The notes under the pieces were generated by a model. The model saw only the letters and a list, made by a program, of their open reading frames with translations, was not told the origin of the DNA and did no database searches. A program made the position numbers and the translations under genes. Below, piece by piece: positions 1-6,895 of a stretch of 6,895 nt of DNA (the stretch's first letter is position 1; the number at the start of each line of letters is the position of its first letter). The DNA lies in the NCBI GenBank assembly GCA_021788515.1, contig JAJYKN010000071.1:1-6895 (forward strand), written 5' to 3'. The DNA comes from Nitrospirota bacterium (GTDB lineage Bacteria > Nitrospirota > UBA9217).

Positions 1-578
1 TGGCCGGCATGCTTCCAAACCCCCGCTACTACAACCCTTTCAAGAGGCCGGATAAAGCCCGGGAGCGGCAGGAACGGGTGTTGTTCAATATGCAGCAGGC
101 AAGGCTCATATCGCAGGATGAGTATGCAGCGGCCCTTGCAGAGCCCTTTAATCTCCGGCAGGAGGGGAGGGAGAAATTTGATTTCACTATGCTCATCGGC
201 GGGCATGGGAGGCCTTGCTATCAGTATGCACTGGAACAGATGCTCGCAGCCCTCTACGGAGAACAGGCGCTGTATCGCGGGGGCATGACGATTAAGACCA
301 CGCTGGACAAGTCGCTTCAGGAAGAACTGGACCGTTGGGAAAAGTCCTTCGGGAGTCCGGCCGAGCCGAATCTCTCCCGTGTCACGGTCGTACAGCAGGA
401 CGGCATGATCAGGGCAATTGTCTGCACCGAGGGAAAAGAAGCGGAACTGCAAGCCAGGCTCGATGCTCCATTCCCGGCGCTGAACACGTATTCCGTGAGT
501 GAAGTATCGCCCGAAGCAGTCAGCCGGGAACAGATCATTTCCTTGTCTTCTGCGACAGCAATACCTCCAGCCCGCTAA
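1..578 (+). CDS. Peptidoglycan glycosyltransferase (GT51, class A PBP-like), C-terminal part only; transpeptidase domain absent
   Basis: The gene is cut by the left window edge. The reading frame is open from base 3 (Ala-Gly before the Met at base 9), so that Met is internal. The first visible residues, AGMLPNPRYYNPFKRP, match the last conserved motif of GT51 glycosyltransferases, which polymerise lipid II into glycan strands at the outer face of the inner membrane. A helical stretch with an R-x(2)-RVL-type pattern follows. ALYRGGMTIKTTLDKSLQ (about visible residues 90-107) is the usual class A PBP junction between glycosyltransferase and transpeptidase domains, and VTVVQQDGMIRAIV resembles the first transpeptidase strand. 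The protein then ends in about 50 residues I cannot assign, with no SxxK, SxN or KTG motif. Its TAA overlaps the stop of the convergent gene. I infer a glycosyltransferase without penicillin-binding activity; a decayed PBP1 is the alternative. The catalytic Glu residues lie outside the window. Confidence 0.82.
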   Translation, partial: AGMLPNPRYYNPFKRPDKARERQERVLFNMQQARLISQDEYAAALAEPFNLRQEGREKFDFTMLIGGHGRPCYQYALEQMLAALYGEQALYRGGMTIKTTLDKSLQEELDRWEKSFGSPAEPNLSRVTVVQQDGMIRAIVCTEGKEAELQARLDAPFPALNTYSVSEVSPEAVSREQIISLSSATAIPPAR

Positions 579-1573
579 AATTCGATGTTCGGCCGCAAAA
601 TGACCTGGAAGTCGTTCTTTTCTCTGCCTGCGGCCAGCACACCGGTATATTTCCTCGCCGATTCCCATACAAAACCGACTGCAAGCGAGAAAACCGTCTG
701 GCTGTCATGGAGAGGCCACTTCTTGTCCACGAGAAAAAAATGACGGATCGCGCTCAACGTGCGGCGGTCCATATCGTAGGTGTATTCAAACCCGCTGTTG
801 TTGAGGAAAGAAGATTCCTCCTCCTGGTAATCGACTCTGCTTCTCCTGAAGGACAGGTAAATGATGTCCGTGATGTCGGGATTGCCGTGGAGTTTGGCCC
901 CGACGCGGAAGCTCCAACTCAGTTTCTTGACAGGCGATTTCCGGTCCCCTTTCATTTTCCACTCATATTCCCTCCACTGGTCCTGTATGAGCGTATTGTC
1001 CTTGATGTGGTAGTTGCCCATGCTGAAGAGGTAACCGCTGTAGCCGAGCCCTTTCGTATCATGGCTGCCCGGGACGTTGAAGTTTGCGACATTGCCCGCC
1101 AGAAGAGAGAAGGCGTAGGGTTCTTCAAACCCCGCAGTAAGGGCTTTTACCCAATTAAAACTGCCGGAGAGCTGCGCATCTTCATAAAAACCGGGGGCAT
1201 GCGCCCTGATATAGGTCCCCAAGTAAGGCATGGGGTTGACGCTTGCTTCAAGGACGAGGAATTGCGGGAAAAGGGCTGCCCGCGACAGCAGCGTGGTGTA
1301 AATTGCCGATTCGGTCATTTCTCCCAACTGAGGGATAGGGGACTTCGTCAGGCCGATGATGAGGTCGAGGTCCGTATAGTAGGCGTCCGGTTCGAACACG
1401 ACTTCGAAGCGTTTGAAGTTGTCTGTTGGTGCGGCGGCTGTCTGCGCTTTTTCTACCGGCGGGGCGACCGTCGCGCCGAAGGTTCTGGGCGGCGCGAAAA
1501 ACGCAAGGACGACGAGCGCAAGGAGCGCTGGCCGGGCTGGCGCGTTTATGATCGACCTGACACGATGAAGCAT
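575..1573 (-). CDS. Secreted, probable outer-membrane beta-barrel protein of unknown family
   Basis: The 332-residue product begins with a signal peptide: Arg/His in the first 14 residues, a hydrophobic core at about 16-27 (ALLALVVLAFF) and a likely cleavage near residues 33-34 (TFGA). A short Pro/Ala/Thr-rich linker follows. The rest has no further membrane helix but is rich in Tyr, Phe and Trp with alternating polar and apolar residues, for example LSWSFRVGAKLHG, IIYLSFRRSRV and QTVFSLAVGFVWES, and it ends in VILRPNIEF. A C-terminal Phe with such alternation is the usual BAM recognition signal of outer-membrane barrels. I do not recognise the family; channel, assembly or lipid-handling roles are all possible. 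ATG at 1573 is the only in-frame ATG, GTG or TTG giving the full signal peptide, yet no Shine-Dalgarno precedes it. A substrate-specific function cannot be read from the sequence. Confidence 0.8.
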   Translation of the reverse strand: MLHRVRSIINAPARPALLALVVLAFFAPPRTFGATVAPPVEKAQTAAAPTDNFKRFEVVFEPDAYYTDLDLIIGLTKSPIPQLGEMTESAIYTTLLSRAALFPQFLVLEASVNPMPYLGTYIRAHAPGFYEDAQLSGSFNWVKALTAGFEEPYAFSLLAGNVANFNVPGSHDTKGLGYSGYLFSMGNYHIKDNTLIQDQWREYEWKMKGDRKSPVKKLSWSFRVGAKLHGNPDITDIIYLSFRRSRVDYQEEESSFLNNSGFEYTYDMDRRTLSAIRHFFLVDKKWPLHDSQTVFSLAVGFVWESARKYTGVLAAGREKNDFQVILRPNIEF

Positions 1574-1580
1574 GATAGGG

Positions 1581-1609
1581 AGGATAACACAGGCAGTAAA
1601 ACATGAAAA
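1581..1609 (-). promoter_or_regulatory. Possible promoter of the outer-membrane protein gene, implying a leaderless transcript
   Basis: On the minus strand a TTTTCA box (1604-1609, 4 of 6 to the -35 consensus) is followed after 17 bp by TATCCT (1581-1586, 4 of 6 to the -10 consensus). TG lies one base upstream of the -10 box, as in extended -10 promoters. Only 7 bases separate the -10 box from the ATG at 1573, so transcription would begin at or next to the start codon. This fits the absence of a Shine-Dalgarno there. The boxes are only moderate matches, and read-through from smc across the 116-bp gap is the alternative. Confidence 0.35.
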
Positions 1610-1689
1610 GGAGCAAGTGCGCAGTGCAGAGACCGGAGCAGGAGCGCAGCGGTCAAGACCCGCGCTTCGTCGTTTGACGTTGTCCGGCG

Positions 1690-4600
1690 TTATGCCAGAA
1701 CCGGCGCAATTTCCCGGAGCTTTGCCGAGATCACCCGGGAGCAGCCGGGTTCTTCCATGGTAATGCCGTAGAGCGCATCAGCCATCTCCATCGTGCGTTT
1801 GTTATGCGTGATGGTGATGAACTGGGACCTGCTGCTCATCTCCCGGATGAGGCGGGTAAAGCGCGTCACGTTCGCCTCATCGAGCGGGGCATCGACTTCG
1901 TCGAGCATGCAGAAAGGCGAGGGCTTCACCAGGAACGCCGCGAACAGGAGCGCTATGGCGGTAAGCGCGCGTTCGCCGCCGGAAAGGAGCGTGATGCTCT
2001 GGAACTTTTTGCCCCGCGGTTGTGCAATGATCTCGATGCCGGACTCAAGAATATTTTCGGGTTCCAGCAGGACAAGCTCCGCCCTGCCGCCTTCGAAAAG
2101 GAGCGCGAAGACCTCTTTGAACTTTTCCTGGATCGTGTTGAACGCCTCGGAGAAGAGCTCTATGGTTTCGACGTCGAGCTTAGCGATGGTCGCCTTCAGG
2201 TTATTGAGGGACTCGTTGATGTCGGTCTGCTGTGCGGACAGGAGATCGTATCGTTCCTTGAGTTCATTATACTCCTGGAGGGCGTCCACATTGATCGGGC
2301 CCATCTGGTCGATTTTCTGGCGATACTCGTCAAGGCGGAGCTTCGCTTCCTCCATATCGATGTCGAACTGGCCGAGCTCCTGGACCACGGCTTCGAGTTC
2401 CGCGTGATAGGTGCTCCAGATCCGGTCTTTCAGGTGCTCGATCTTCATGCGGAGTTCGGTCCGCTTCACTTCACTGGAGGAAAGTCGTTTCTGCGCCCCC
2501 TCGATATCGTGCCTCATCTGACGGGCCTGTTCCTCGGCAGCGTGAAGGGCCTGCGTTTTAACGGAATGCGCTTCCTGGAAGGAAACGAGGACCTTTCGCT
2601 CCGATTCGAGGACCTCGATATGTCCTTGAATCTCGGTTTCGGCTTCGGTAATAGACGATTCGAGTTCCCCCAGTTTTCCTGCAATGCCGGCGATTTCGGT
2701 TTCGCGCTTGGCGAGCCGGTCAGCGAGGTCTGCTCCGGTCCGTATAAGAGCGTCAAGGTTTTTTGAAGCGGCGGCCTGTTTTTCCTGGAGCGCGGCAATC
2801 TCCATCCGGATCTCGGTAATTTCGGCCCGAGCCGTTTCAAGGGCCTCTTTTTGAAGGGAGAGCTCAGCCTGGAGCGACTCGACGACGGCCTGGGCGTTGG
2901 AATGCCCGGCTTCCAATTCGCGAAGGACACTGGAAGACGCATCGATTTGGGTGCACAGATCCAGCCGGAGCACGGCGCGTTCGGCGGCTTCCGTATCGAG
3001 GGTCTTGATGCGGCCCTCGGCACGGACGATCTCGTCGCGGACGCCGAGGCGGTCTTTTTCCCTGTTCACAAATTCGAGATCGCTGCTGTGGATCTGCTGG
3101 GACAGGTCGGCTTCGATCTTCCGGTCCGACTCGATCGCAGCGTCCACGGCTGAAAGCTCTGCTTCGAGTTTTGCCGCGCTGACGGTCAATTCCGCGACTT
3201 CGTGCTCCAGGTCCTTGATCTCCCGCCGCTTCGTGAGCATGCCCGTGCCCACTGCTTCGATGGTCCCGCCGGTGACCGCGCCCCAGGGGTCCAGAATCTC
3301 TCCCGTGAGGGTGACGATCGTCTTGTGCATCCCGTTCTTCTGCCAGAGGTAGAGGGCGGTATCCATGGTATCCACGACGACCACGTCGCCCAACAGATAC
3401 TGGGCAACGCTGTTGTAGGTTTCGTTGTACTTGACGATGTTCAGGGCCGAGCCGATAACGCCGGCATGGCCGTTCTTGACAAAGGGTTCGGACTTGATCT
3501 CCCGCGGAGTTTTCGGGACAAAGGTGCTTCTCCCGCCGCTTTTCGTCTTGAGATAATCGATTGCCTTGAGCGAGTCGTGCTGGGAATCGACGACAACGTA
3601 CTGCAGCCGTTCCCCCAGCACTGCTTCAATGGCGACTTCATACTGCGGTTCGGTCTCGATCATGTCCGCAACGAGCCCGTGGATCGTGCCGAGGCTGTCG
3701 TTTGCCGAGCCTTCTTTTCTCGCGGCCATGACCGTGCGCACGCCCTTCTGATAGCCTTCCAGGCTTTGTTCGAGCTCGATCAGGGAGCGTAAGCGGGAGT
3801 TCTGCGCGGCAAGCCGGTTCTTTGTTTCGTTCAGGTTTGTCTCGACCGATTTTTTCCTGGCAAGCGCCTGTTCCAGGCGTTCGGAAACCCGTGTGCGCTC
3901 TTCCTGAGCAGCGTTCTTTCTTACGAGAATGTCCTCGAGTTCCCGCTCTTTGACAACGAGCAGGGTGGAGAATTCCTCGAGCTTTTGCGTCAGTTCCTGT
4001 TTATCCTTCAACCCCCGGGCATCCTGATCGTCAATCTGCGCGACCCTGGTCTGCAAATTCGATATCCGGGCTTTTTCCGCAGCCGATGCGGTCATGGCGT
4101 TCAGAATTCCGGCCCTTGTCTCATCGAGCGAGAGCTCTTTTTCCCGGAGCACACGGGAAAGAGCGTCGAGGTTCTCCGCCCGTCCGGCGAGAATGACGTT
4201 CTTTTCTTCGATCGAGACTGCAAACCCGCGGGTCTCTTCCTCGTGCTGCGCCTTCAGCTCCGCGACCCTGACCTTCTCCTGTTTCAGATACTCCATGTCA
4301 GCGAGGTCGCGGCCGCGCTGTTCCGTCAGCGAAGCGATCTGGCTTTTTGACATCTCGACGCGGTGCTCGGCGCGGCTGAGCGCCGCCTCGGTTTCGTGGA
4401 TCTTATGCTGAAGCGCGGAAAGCTCCTGTTCCGCCGTAAGGGCGTCCGCCCGGGACTCTTCAATGGCGGATTCGATCCGTCCCAGAGCTGCGTGCAGCTC
4501 CGTGATTTCATCTTCCGCCTTTTTGAACTCATCGGTCGCCGTTGTCCACTCTTTTCCGAGGTCCGAGTATTCGACCGAAGCAAGGCGGTAGTCCAGGTCT

Positions 4601-5277
4601 TTCATCTCGGCACGGAGCTTCTGGTAACGCTCGGCTTTCTTGGCCTGTCGGTCAAGGGAATTGACCTGGCGTTTGACCTCGATAATGATATCGTTCACGC
4701 GGAGCTGGTTCTGCTGGGTGGATTCCAGTTTGGAGAGCGCCTCCTGGCGGCGGGCCTTGTACTTCATCACCCCTGCAACTTCTTCAAAGAGGAAACGACG
4801 GTCCTGAGGCTTGGAAGAAAGGATAGTATCAACTTTTTCCTGTTCGATGATGGCGTGGATCCGTGCGCCCACACCGGCATCCATCATGAGATCACGGATG
4901 TCCTTGAGCCGGCAGGGGATCTTGTTAATGAGGTATTCACTCTCGCCGGAGCGGTAGAGACTCCGGGTGATTTCCAGTTCTTCGTAGTGTGAGAATTCTG
5001 AAGAGAGGTTTCCGCCGACGTTCGAGAGTCTCAGAGTTACTTGGGCCATGCCCAGGGGTTTGCGGTTTTCACTGCCGTTGAAGATAACGTCTTCCATCTT
5101 TTCGCCCCGGAGATGTTTTGCGCTCTGCTCGCCCAGCACCCACCGTATGGCATCGGAGATGTTGCTTTTACCGCAGCCGTTCGGACCAACCACAGCTGTG
5201 ATGCCGGGCTGAAAGGTGATCGTGGTTTTGTCCGAGAAGGATTTAAAACCGATCATTTCGAGCGTCTTGAGCTGCAT
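1690..5277 (-). CDS. smc: Chromosome segregation protein SMC, full length
   Basis: SMC is a homodimeric ATPase that, with ScpA and ScpB, compacts and separates replicated chromosomes in the cytoplasm. The 1195-residue product has normal bacterial length and complete architecture. The N-terminal head starts [14 protein letters not shown] and has Walker A GPNGCGKS at 31-38 (Lys37) and [10 protein letters not shown] at 49-58. A long coiled coil spans about 170-510. The hinge at about 520-680 includes [10 protein letters not shown] and DPWGAVTGG, and the second coil runs to about 1020. The C-terminal head has the ABC signature LSGGERA at 1098-1104, Walker B CMLDE with Asp1126 and catalytic Glu1127, a D-loop APLDEAN, and switch His1158 in THNKR. 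No key residue is missing. ATG 5277 fits the family start and has a Shine-Dalgarno GGGGGAGG. scpA and scpB are not in the window. A strong promoter upstream suggests independent transcription. Confidence 0.98.
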   Translation of the reverse strand: MQLKTLEMIGFKSFSDKTTITFQPGITAVVGPNGCGKSNISDAIRWVLGEQSAKHLRGEKMEDVIFNGSENRKPLGMAQVTLRLSNVGGNLSSEFSHYEELEITRSLYRSGESEYLINKIPCRLKDIRDLMMDAGVGARIHAIIEQEKVDTILSSKPQDRRFLFEEVAGVMKYKARRQEALSKLESTQQNQLRVNDIIIEVKRQVNSLDRQAKKAERYQKLRAEMKDLDYRLASVEYSDLGKEWTTATDEFKKAEDEITELHAALGRIESAIEESRADALTAEQELSALQHKIHETEAALSRAEHRVEMSKSQIASLTEQRGRDLADMEYLKQEKVRVAELKAQHEEETRGFAVSIEEKNVILAGRAENLDALSRVLREKELSLDETRAGILNAMTASAAEKARISNLQTRVAQIDDQDARGLKDKQELTQKLEEFSTLLVVKERELEDILVRKNAAQEERTRVSERLEQALARKKSVETNLNETKNRLAAQNSRLRSLIELEQSLEGYQKGVRTVMAARKEGSANDSLGTIHGLVADMIETEPQYEVAIEAVLGERLQYVVVDSQHDSLKAIDYLKTKSGGRSTFVPKTPREIKSEPFVKNGHAGVIGSALNIVKYNETYNSVAQYLLGDVVVVDTMDTALYLWQKNGMHKTIVTLTGEILDPWGAVTGGTIEAVGTGMLTKRREIKDLEHEVAELTVSAAKLEAELSAVDAAIESDRKIEADLSQQIHSSDLEFVNREKDRLGVRDEIVRAEGRIKTLDTEAAERAVLRLDLCTQIDASSSVLRELEAGHSNAQAVVESLQAELSLQKEALETARAEITEIRMEIAALQEKQAAASKNLDALIRTGADLADRLAKRETEIAGIAGKLGELESSITEAETEIQGHIEVLESERKVLVSFQEAHSVKTQALHAAEEQARQMRHDIEGAQKRLSSSEVKRTELRMKIEHLKDRIWSTYHAELEAVVQELGQFDIDMEEAKLRLDEYRQKIDQMGPINVDALQEYNELKERYDLLSAQQTDINESLNNLKATIAKLDVETIELFSEAFNTIQEKFKEVFALLFEGGRAELVLLEPENILESGIEIIAQPRGKKFQSITLLSGGERALTAIALLFAAFLVKPSPFCMLDEVDAPLDEANVTRFTRLIREMSSRSQFITITHNKRTMEMADALYGITMEEPGCSRVISAKLREIAPVLA

Positions 5278-5280
5278 AGG

Positions 5281-5288
5281 CCTCCCCC
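5281..5288 (-). promoter_or_regulatory. Shine-Dalgarno of smc
   Basis: The minus strand reads GGGGGAGG three bases before the smc ATG (5277). The match to the 16S tail is strong, but the spacing is shorter than the usual 5-9 bases. It supports ATG 5277 as the start, in agreement with the conserved SMC N-terminus. Confidence 0.75.
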
Positions 5289-5368
5289 TGAGGTAAGGAT
5301 GATTTAAAAAAAGCTAAAGAATATAGTTAAGTTTTGGTATGGGGAAAATGAAACACTTCCCTCTTTAA

Positions 5369-5407
5369 TGTAAAGGTTTATATCATAAGATGGCTGCTTT
5401 GTAAAGG
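5369..5407. repeat. Direct 8-mer repeat (TGTAAAGG) spaced 31 bp across the smc promoter
   Basis: TGTAAAGG (+ strand) occurs at 5369-5376 and again at 5400-5407. One copy covers the -35 box of the smc promoter and the other lies at the predicted transcription start. The offset of 31 bp is close to three helical turns, so both copies face the same side of the DNA. The copy at the start site also lies in a short inverted repeat, CTTTA-N3-TAAAG (5363-5375). This may be an operator pair, but an 8-mer repeat in AT-rich DNA can arise by chance. Confidence 0.3.
5377..5405 (-). promoter_or_regulatory. Sigma70-type promoter of smc
   Basis: On the minus strand TTTACA (5400-5405, 5 of 6 to TTGACA) is followed by exactly 17 bp and then TATAAA (5377-5382, 5 of 6 to TATAAT), with an extended -10 TG one base upstream. 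The start of transcription would fall near 5370, giving a leader of about 93 bases before the smc ATG. The region is AT-rich in contrast to the flanking genes. This is the best promoter in the window and points to smc being expressed independently of the upstream permease. Confidence 0.72.
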
Positions 5408-5445
5408 GAAAAATAACAAGGTAAGGTATTGTTTTTTGAATGGTA

Positions 5446-5459
5446 CACAATATATTGTG
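5446..5459. promoter_or_regulatory. 14-bp perfect palindrome CACAATATATTGTG, possible operator
   Basis: The sequence is a gapless perfect palindrome 40 bp upstream of the smc -35 box and 11 bp past the permease stop. It is unlikely to be a terminator for the permease: the stem is AT-rich with no loop, and the following minus-strand bases (TACCATTC and an A-tract) contain no U-run. The symmetry suits a dimeric DNA-binding protein. No specific regulator can be named, and AT-rich palindromes of this size can occur by chance. Confidence 0.3.
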
Positions 5460-5470
5460 GCATTGTTAGA

Positions 5471-6895
5471 CTATGCTTCTCGCTCCGCGAGACGCTTAAA
5501 ACCTATTTTTAAAGGCAAAATGAGCGCCATAATATTGACAATGATTATGGTAAGGAACGAGAGGACAATAGAAACCCAGCTGAGAACGGATAAGTGGGAT
5601 CCGAACGTTTGGACAGAGAAAATCTTAAACACGGGCCAAGCTTCCAGGGTGATGACCGCGCCGATAAACAGCATGGTCAGCAGCATATATACGATGCCGC
5701 CGAAGCCTGTGGGTATCTGTGCGACGTTCTCATGCTTGAATTTCGGGAAAATCGCGCCAAGCCCGACTCCCAGGGAGGTAATGCCGAAGGTCATCATGAA
5801 AACCGTTATGATGCCGAGGACCATCATGAAGGGGGTCACCTTGAGCAGCATGTTCGAAAGTACGATCAGGACCTCGGCCAGGACCAGGAGCGGAAGCAAA
5901 CTGCTCCAGAATTTTGCCCAGAGGAAGTCTTTAATCGAAAGAGGAGCTGAACGGATGATCCAGAAGGCCGATCCTTCAAGGCTCACTGCAGGGAAGACGA
6001 ACCGGACGGCAACGGCAGAGGTCACGAATCCTACCATTCCGAGGTTCAAGAACGAGATCAGGTTCTGGAGAAAGAAGCTCGGCATGGCGGCGCGTTCGAG
6101 CGGCAGAAGCTTGAAGCTGTAGATGTAAACGACCATCAGCGCAAAAAGCAGGAAAAGCTGGGACCATTGTGAAGTGTCCCGGAAGAAGAGCTTGGTATCC
6201 TTCAGAACGATCGCGCGCATCTTCCCGCGAAAGGGCGAGGCGACAAGACGGAAAAACCCGCTTGCCAGCCGTGACCGGGAAATAGCCGATTTTTTCCCTT
6301 CCTGGGAACGCGACCACCCGGAATAATAGATCATCAGGCAAATCCGCTCGCCGATCACGATGCCCGCGAGAGCGGTGCTCCAGAGCATCAGCACGTAAAA
6401 AAGCGACTCTCCCCTGATCTTGCGCAGGAGCGGCGAAAGCACTTCTGTCGCCCAGGAACTCGGGATTAACGGAGAGACCGGGGCGCGAAGGGCGGTGAGA
6501 TATTGCACAATCGACGGAAAGGCATCGGGGTCGACTAATTTTTCCGGTTGAAGCACGCGGAAAAGAACATACAGGACCACGAAGAACAAAAGGCCGAGCA
6601 AGACGATGATATCTTTTGCCCGTCGCGCAGGGAAAGCGCTCACGAGCAGCATGGTAACGCTGATGCCGATGACGGCCGGAATGAGCAAAAAAGGGATGAT
6701 GGTTAAAAGCAAGCCGAGGTAATAGAGAAGGTTCGCCTTGAACACGACGCCGTAGGAGATGAAAACCGGCAGGCCGTATATGAGGGTGATCCACGAAGAG
6801 TCTACGATGGTTTCTAACAGTTTTGCGCGGTAGATGGATTCGATCGGCACGGGTGAAGAATGAAGAATATCGAGTTCGCCGGACAGGTAAAACGT
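5471..6895 (-). CDS. ABC transporter permease, large multi-spanning type (ABC-2-like), N-terminus outside window
   Basis: The frame is open to the window edge. A GTG at 6850 could be mistaken for the start, but the 15 codons before it (TFYLSGELDILHSSP) continue a conserved motif, so the N-terminus lies beyond 6895. The visible 474 residues hold about ten membrane segments: by count from the GTG, roughly 18-38, 42-72, 80-99, 150-176, 230-250, 265-288, 310-333, 339-366, 383-404 and 420-447. A cytoplasmic loop carries VLKDTKLFFRDTSQWSQL (215-232), and SLEGSAFWIIRSAPLS (290-305) precedes the second membrane module. These motifs resemble the large putative ABC permeases grouped, from memory, under Pfam ABC_tran_2. 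Such proteins would pair with an ATPase, none of which is visible; it may lie beyond the right edge. The exported substrate is unknown. No Shine-Dalgarno or promoter can be judged. Confidence 0.8.
   Translation of the reverse strand, partial: TFYLSGELDILHSSPVPIESIYRAKLLETIVDSSWITLIYGLPVFISYGVVFKANLLYYLGLLLTIIPFLLIPAVIGISVTMLLVSAFPARRAKDIIVLLGLLFFVVLYVLFRVLQPEKLVDPDAFPSIVQYLTALRAPVSPLIPSSWATEVLSPLLRKIRGESLFYVLMLWSTALAGIVIGERICLMIYYSGWSRSQEGKKSAISRSRLASGFFRLVASPFRGKMRAIVLKDTKLFFRDTSQWSQLFLLFALMVVYIYSFKLLPLERAAMPSFFLQNLISFLNLGMVGFVTSAVAVRFVFPAVSLEGSAFWIIRSAPLSIKDFLWAKFWSSLLPLLVLAEVLIVLSNMLLKVTPFMMVLGIITVFMMTFGITSLGVGLGAIFPKFKHENVAQIPTGFGGIVYMLLTMLFIGAVITLEAWPVFKIFSVQTFGSHLSVLSWVSIVLSFLTIIIVNIMALILPLKIGFKRLAEREA
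5475..5495 (-). repeat. Hairpin in the last codons of the permease gene
   Basis: TCTCGC (5478-5483) and GCGAGA (5487-5492) form a perfect 6-bp stem with a 3-base loop, extended by an outer GC/GC pair after one mismatch. It encodes the C-terminal R-L-A-E-R-E residues just before the stop at 5471-5473. There is no U-tract after it on the minus strand, so it is not a typical intrinsic terminator. It could protect the mRNA 3' end or simply reflect codon choice. Confidence 0.3.

Noticed and set aside
591..635. GGCCGCA / TGCGGCC inverted repeat as a terminator for the PBP-like gene
   Set aside because: The arms are separated by about 31 bases, lie within the coding sequence of the opposite gene, and no T-run follows. 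Chance in GC-rich coding DNA is likely.
707..1606. Open + strand frame of 299 codons opposite the outer-membrane protein gene
   Set aside because: Its product is rich in Arg and shows no domain, while the opposite strand has a signal peptide and coherent barrel features. It is a shadow of GC-rich codon use.
1574..1689. Terminator after smc in the 116-bp gap
   Set aside because: Only weak stems are present (for example GACCG/CGGTC with a 14-base loop, and GGTC-AA-GACC), with no U-tract on the minus strand.
1804..2766. Open + strand frame of 320 codons opposite the C-terminal part of smc
   Set aside because: It lies entirely across the conserved SMC head and coiled coil and has no recognisable motif. 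Long antisense open frames are expected opposite coiled coils rich in Glu, Leu and Lys.
1690..5277. Possibility that the SMC-like protein is a defence or RecN/SbcC/MukB-type ATPase
   Set aside because: The length, the typical SMC hinge with its Gly motifs, the FKSF N-terminus and the [16 protein letters not shown] head match housekeeping SMC. No accessory defence gene is adjacent.
5291..5426. AGGTAAGG occurring at 5291-5298 and 5419-5426
   Set aside because: It is a single 8-mer pair without meaningful spacing or symmetry in a short AT-rich region, which is compatible with chance.
5436..6122. Open + strand frame of 228 codons across the smc upstream region and the permease
   Set aside because: It runs antisense to clear permease membrane segments, gives a Met/Thr/Arg-rich sequence without domain character, and has no convincing ribosome site.

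Overview
The window reads as ordinary chromosomal sequence of a diderm (Gram-negative-type) bacterium, moderately GC-rich (roughly mid-50s percent by eye). It carries a class A PBP-type glycosyltransferase, an outer-membrane-like protein with a signal peptide and C-terminal Phe, a full-length canonical SMC, and an ABC permease whose motifs resemble a family common in Nitrospirota and the former Deltaproteobacteria. That lineage is my inference from general sequence flavour; nothing here fixes the taxon.

Layout from left to right. The tail of a + strand gene (1-578) encodes the end of a GT51 peptidoglycan glycosyltransferase domain and the junction to a transpeptidase domain, but stops before any penicillin-binding motif. 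It converges with, and overlaps by 4 bp, a minus-strand gene (575-1573) for a secreted, probably outer-membrane beta-barrel protein of no family I recognise. A 116-bp gap (1574-1689) follows, containing a possible promoter placed so close to the start codon that the mRNA could be leaderless. Next is a complete smc gene (minus, 1690-5277; 1195 codons) with all ATPase motifs and a hinge. A 193-bp AT-rich intergenic region (5278-5470) holds a strong sigma70-type promoter for smc, a repeated 8-mer spaced 31 bp, a 14-bp perfect palindrome and the smc Shine-Dalgarno. The right end (minus, 5471-6895) is a multi-spanning ABC permease open at the window edge; the apparent GTG start inside the window is not the real start.

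The three minus-strand genes run in the same direction (permease, smc, outer-membrane protein), but the promoters suggest smc is transcribed on its own and the outer-membrane gene possibly also. Functionally they form a loose set (cell wall, envelope, chromosome organisation, export), not an evident pathway. I see no mobile element, CRISPR array, RNA gene or defence system, and no clear case for a new multi-gene system. The items most worth a second look are the PBP without a transpeptidase domain, the unrecognised outer-membrane protein with its possible leaderless start, and the palindrome and repeat in front of smc.
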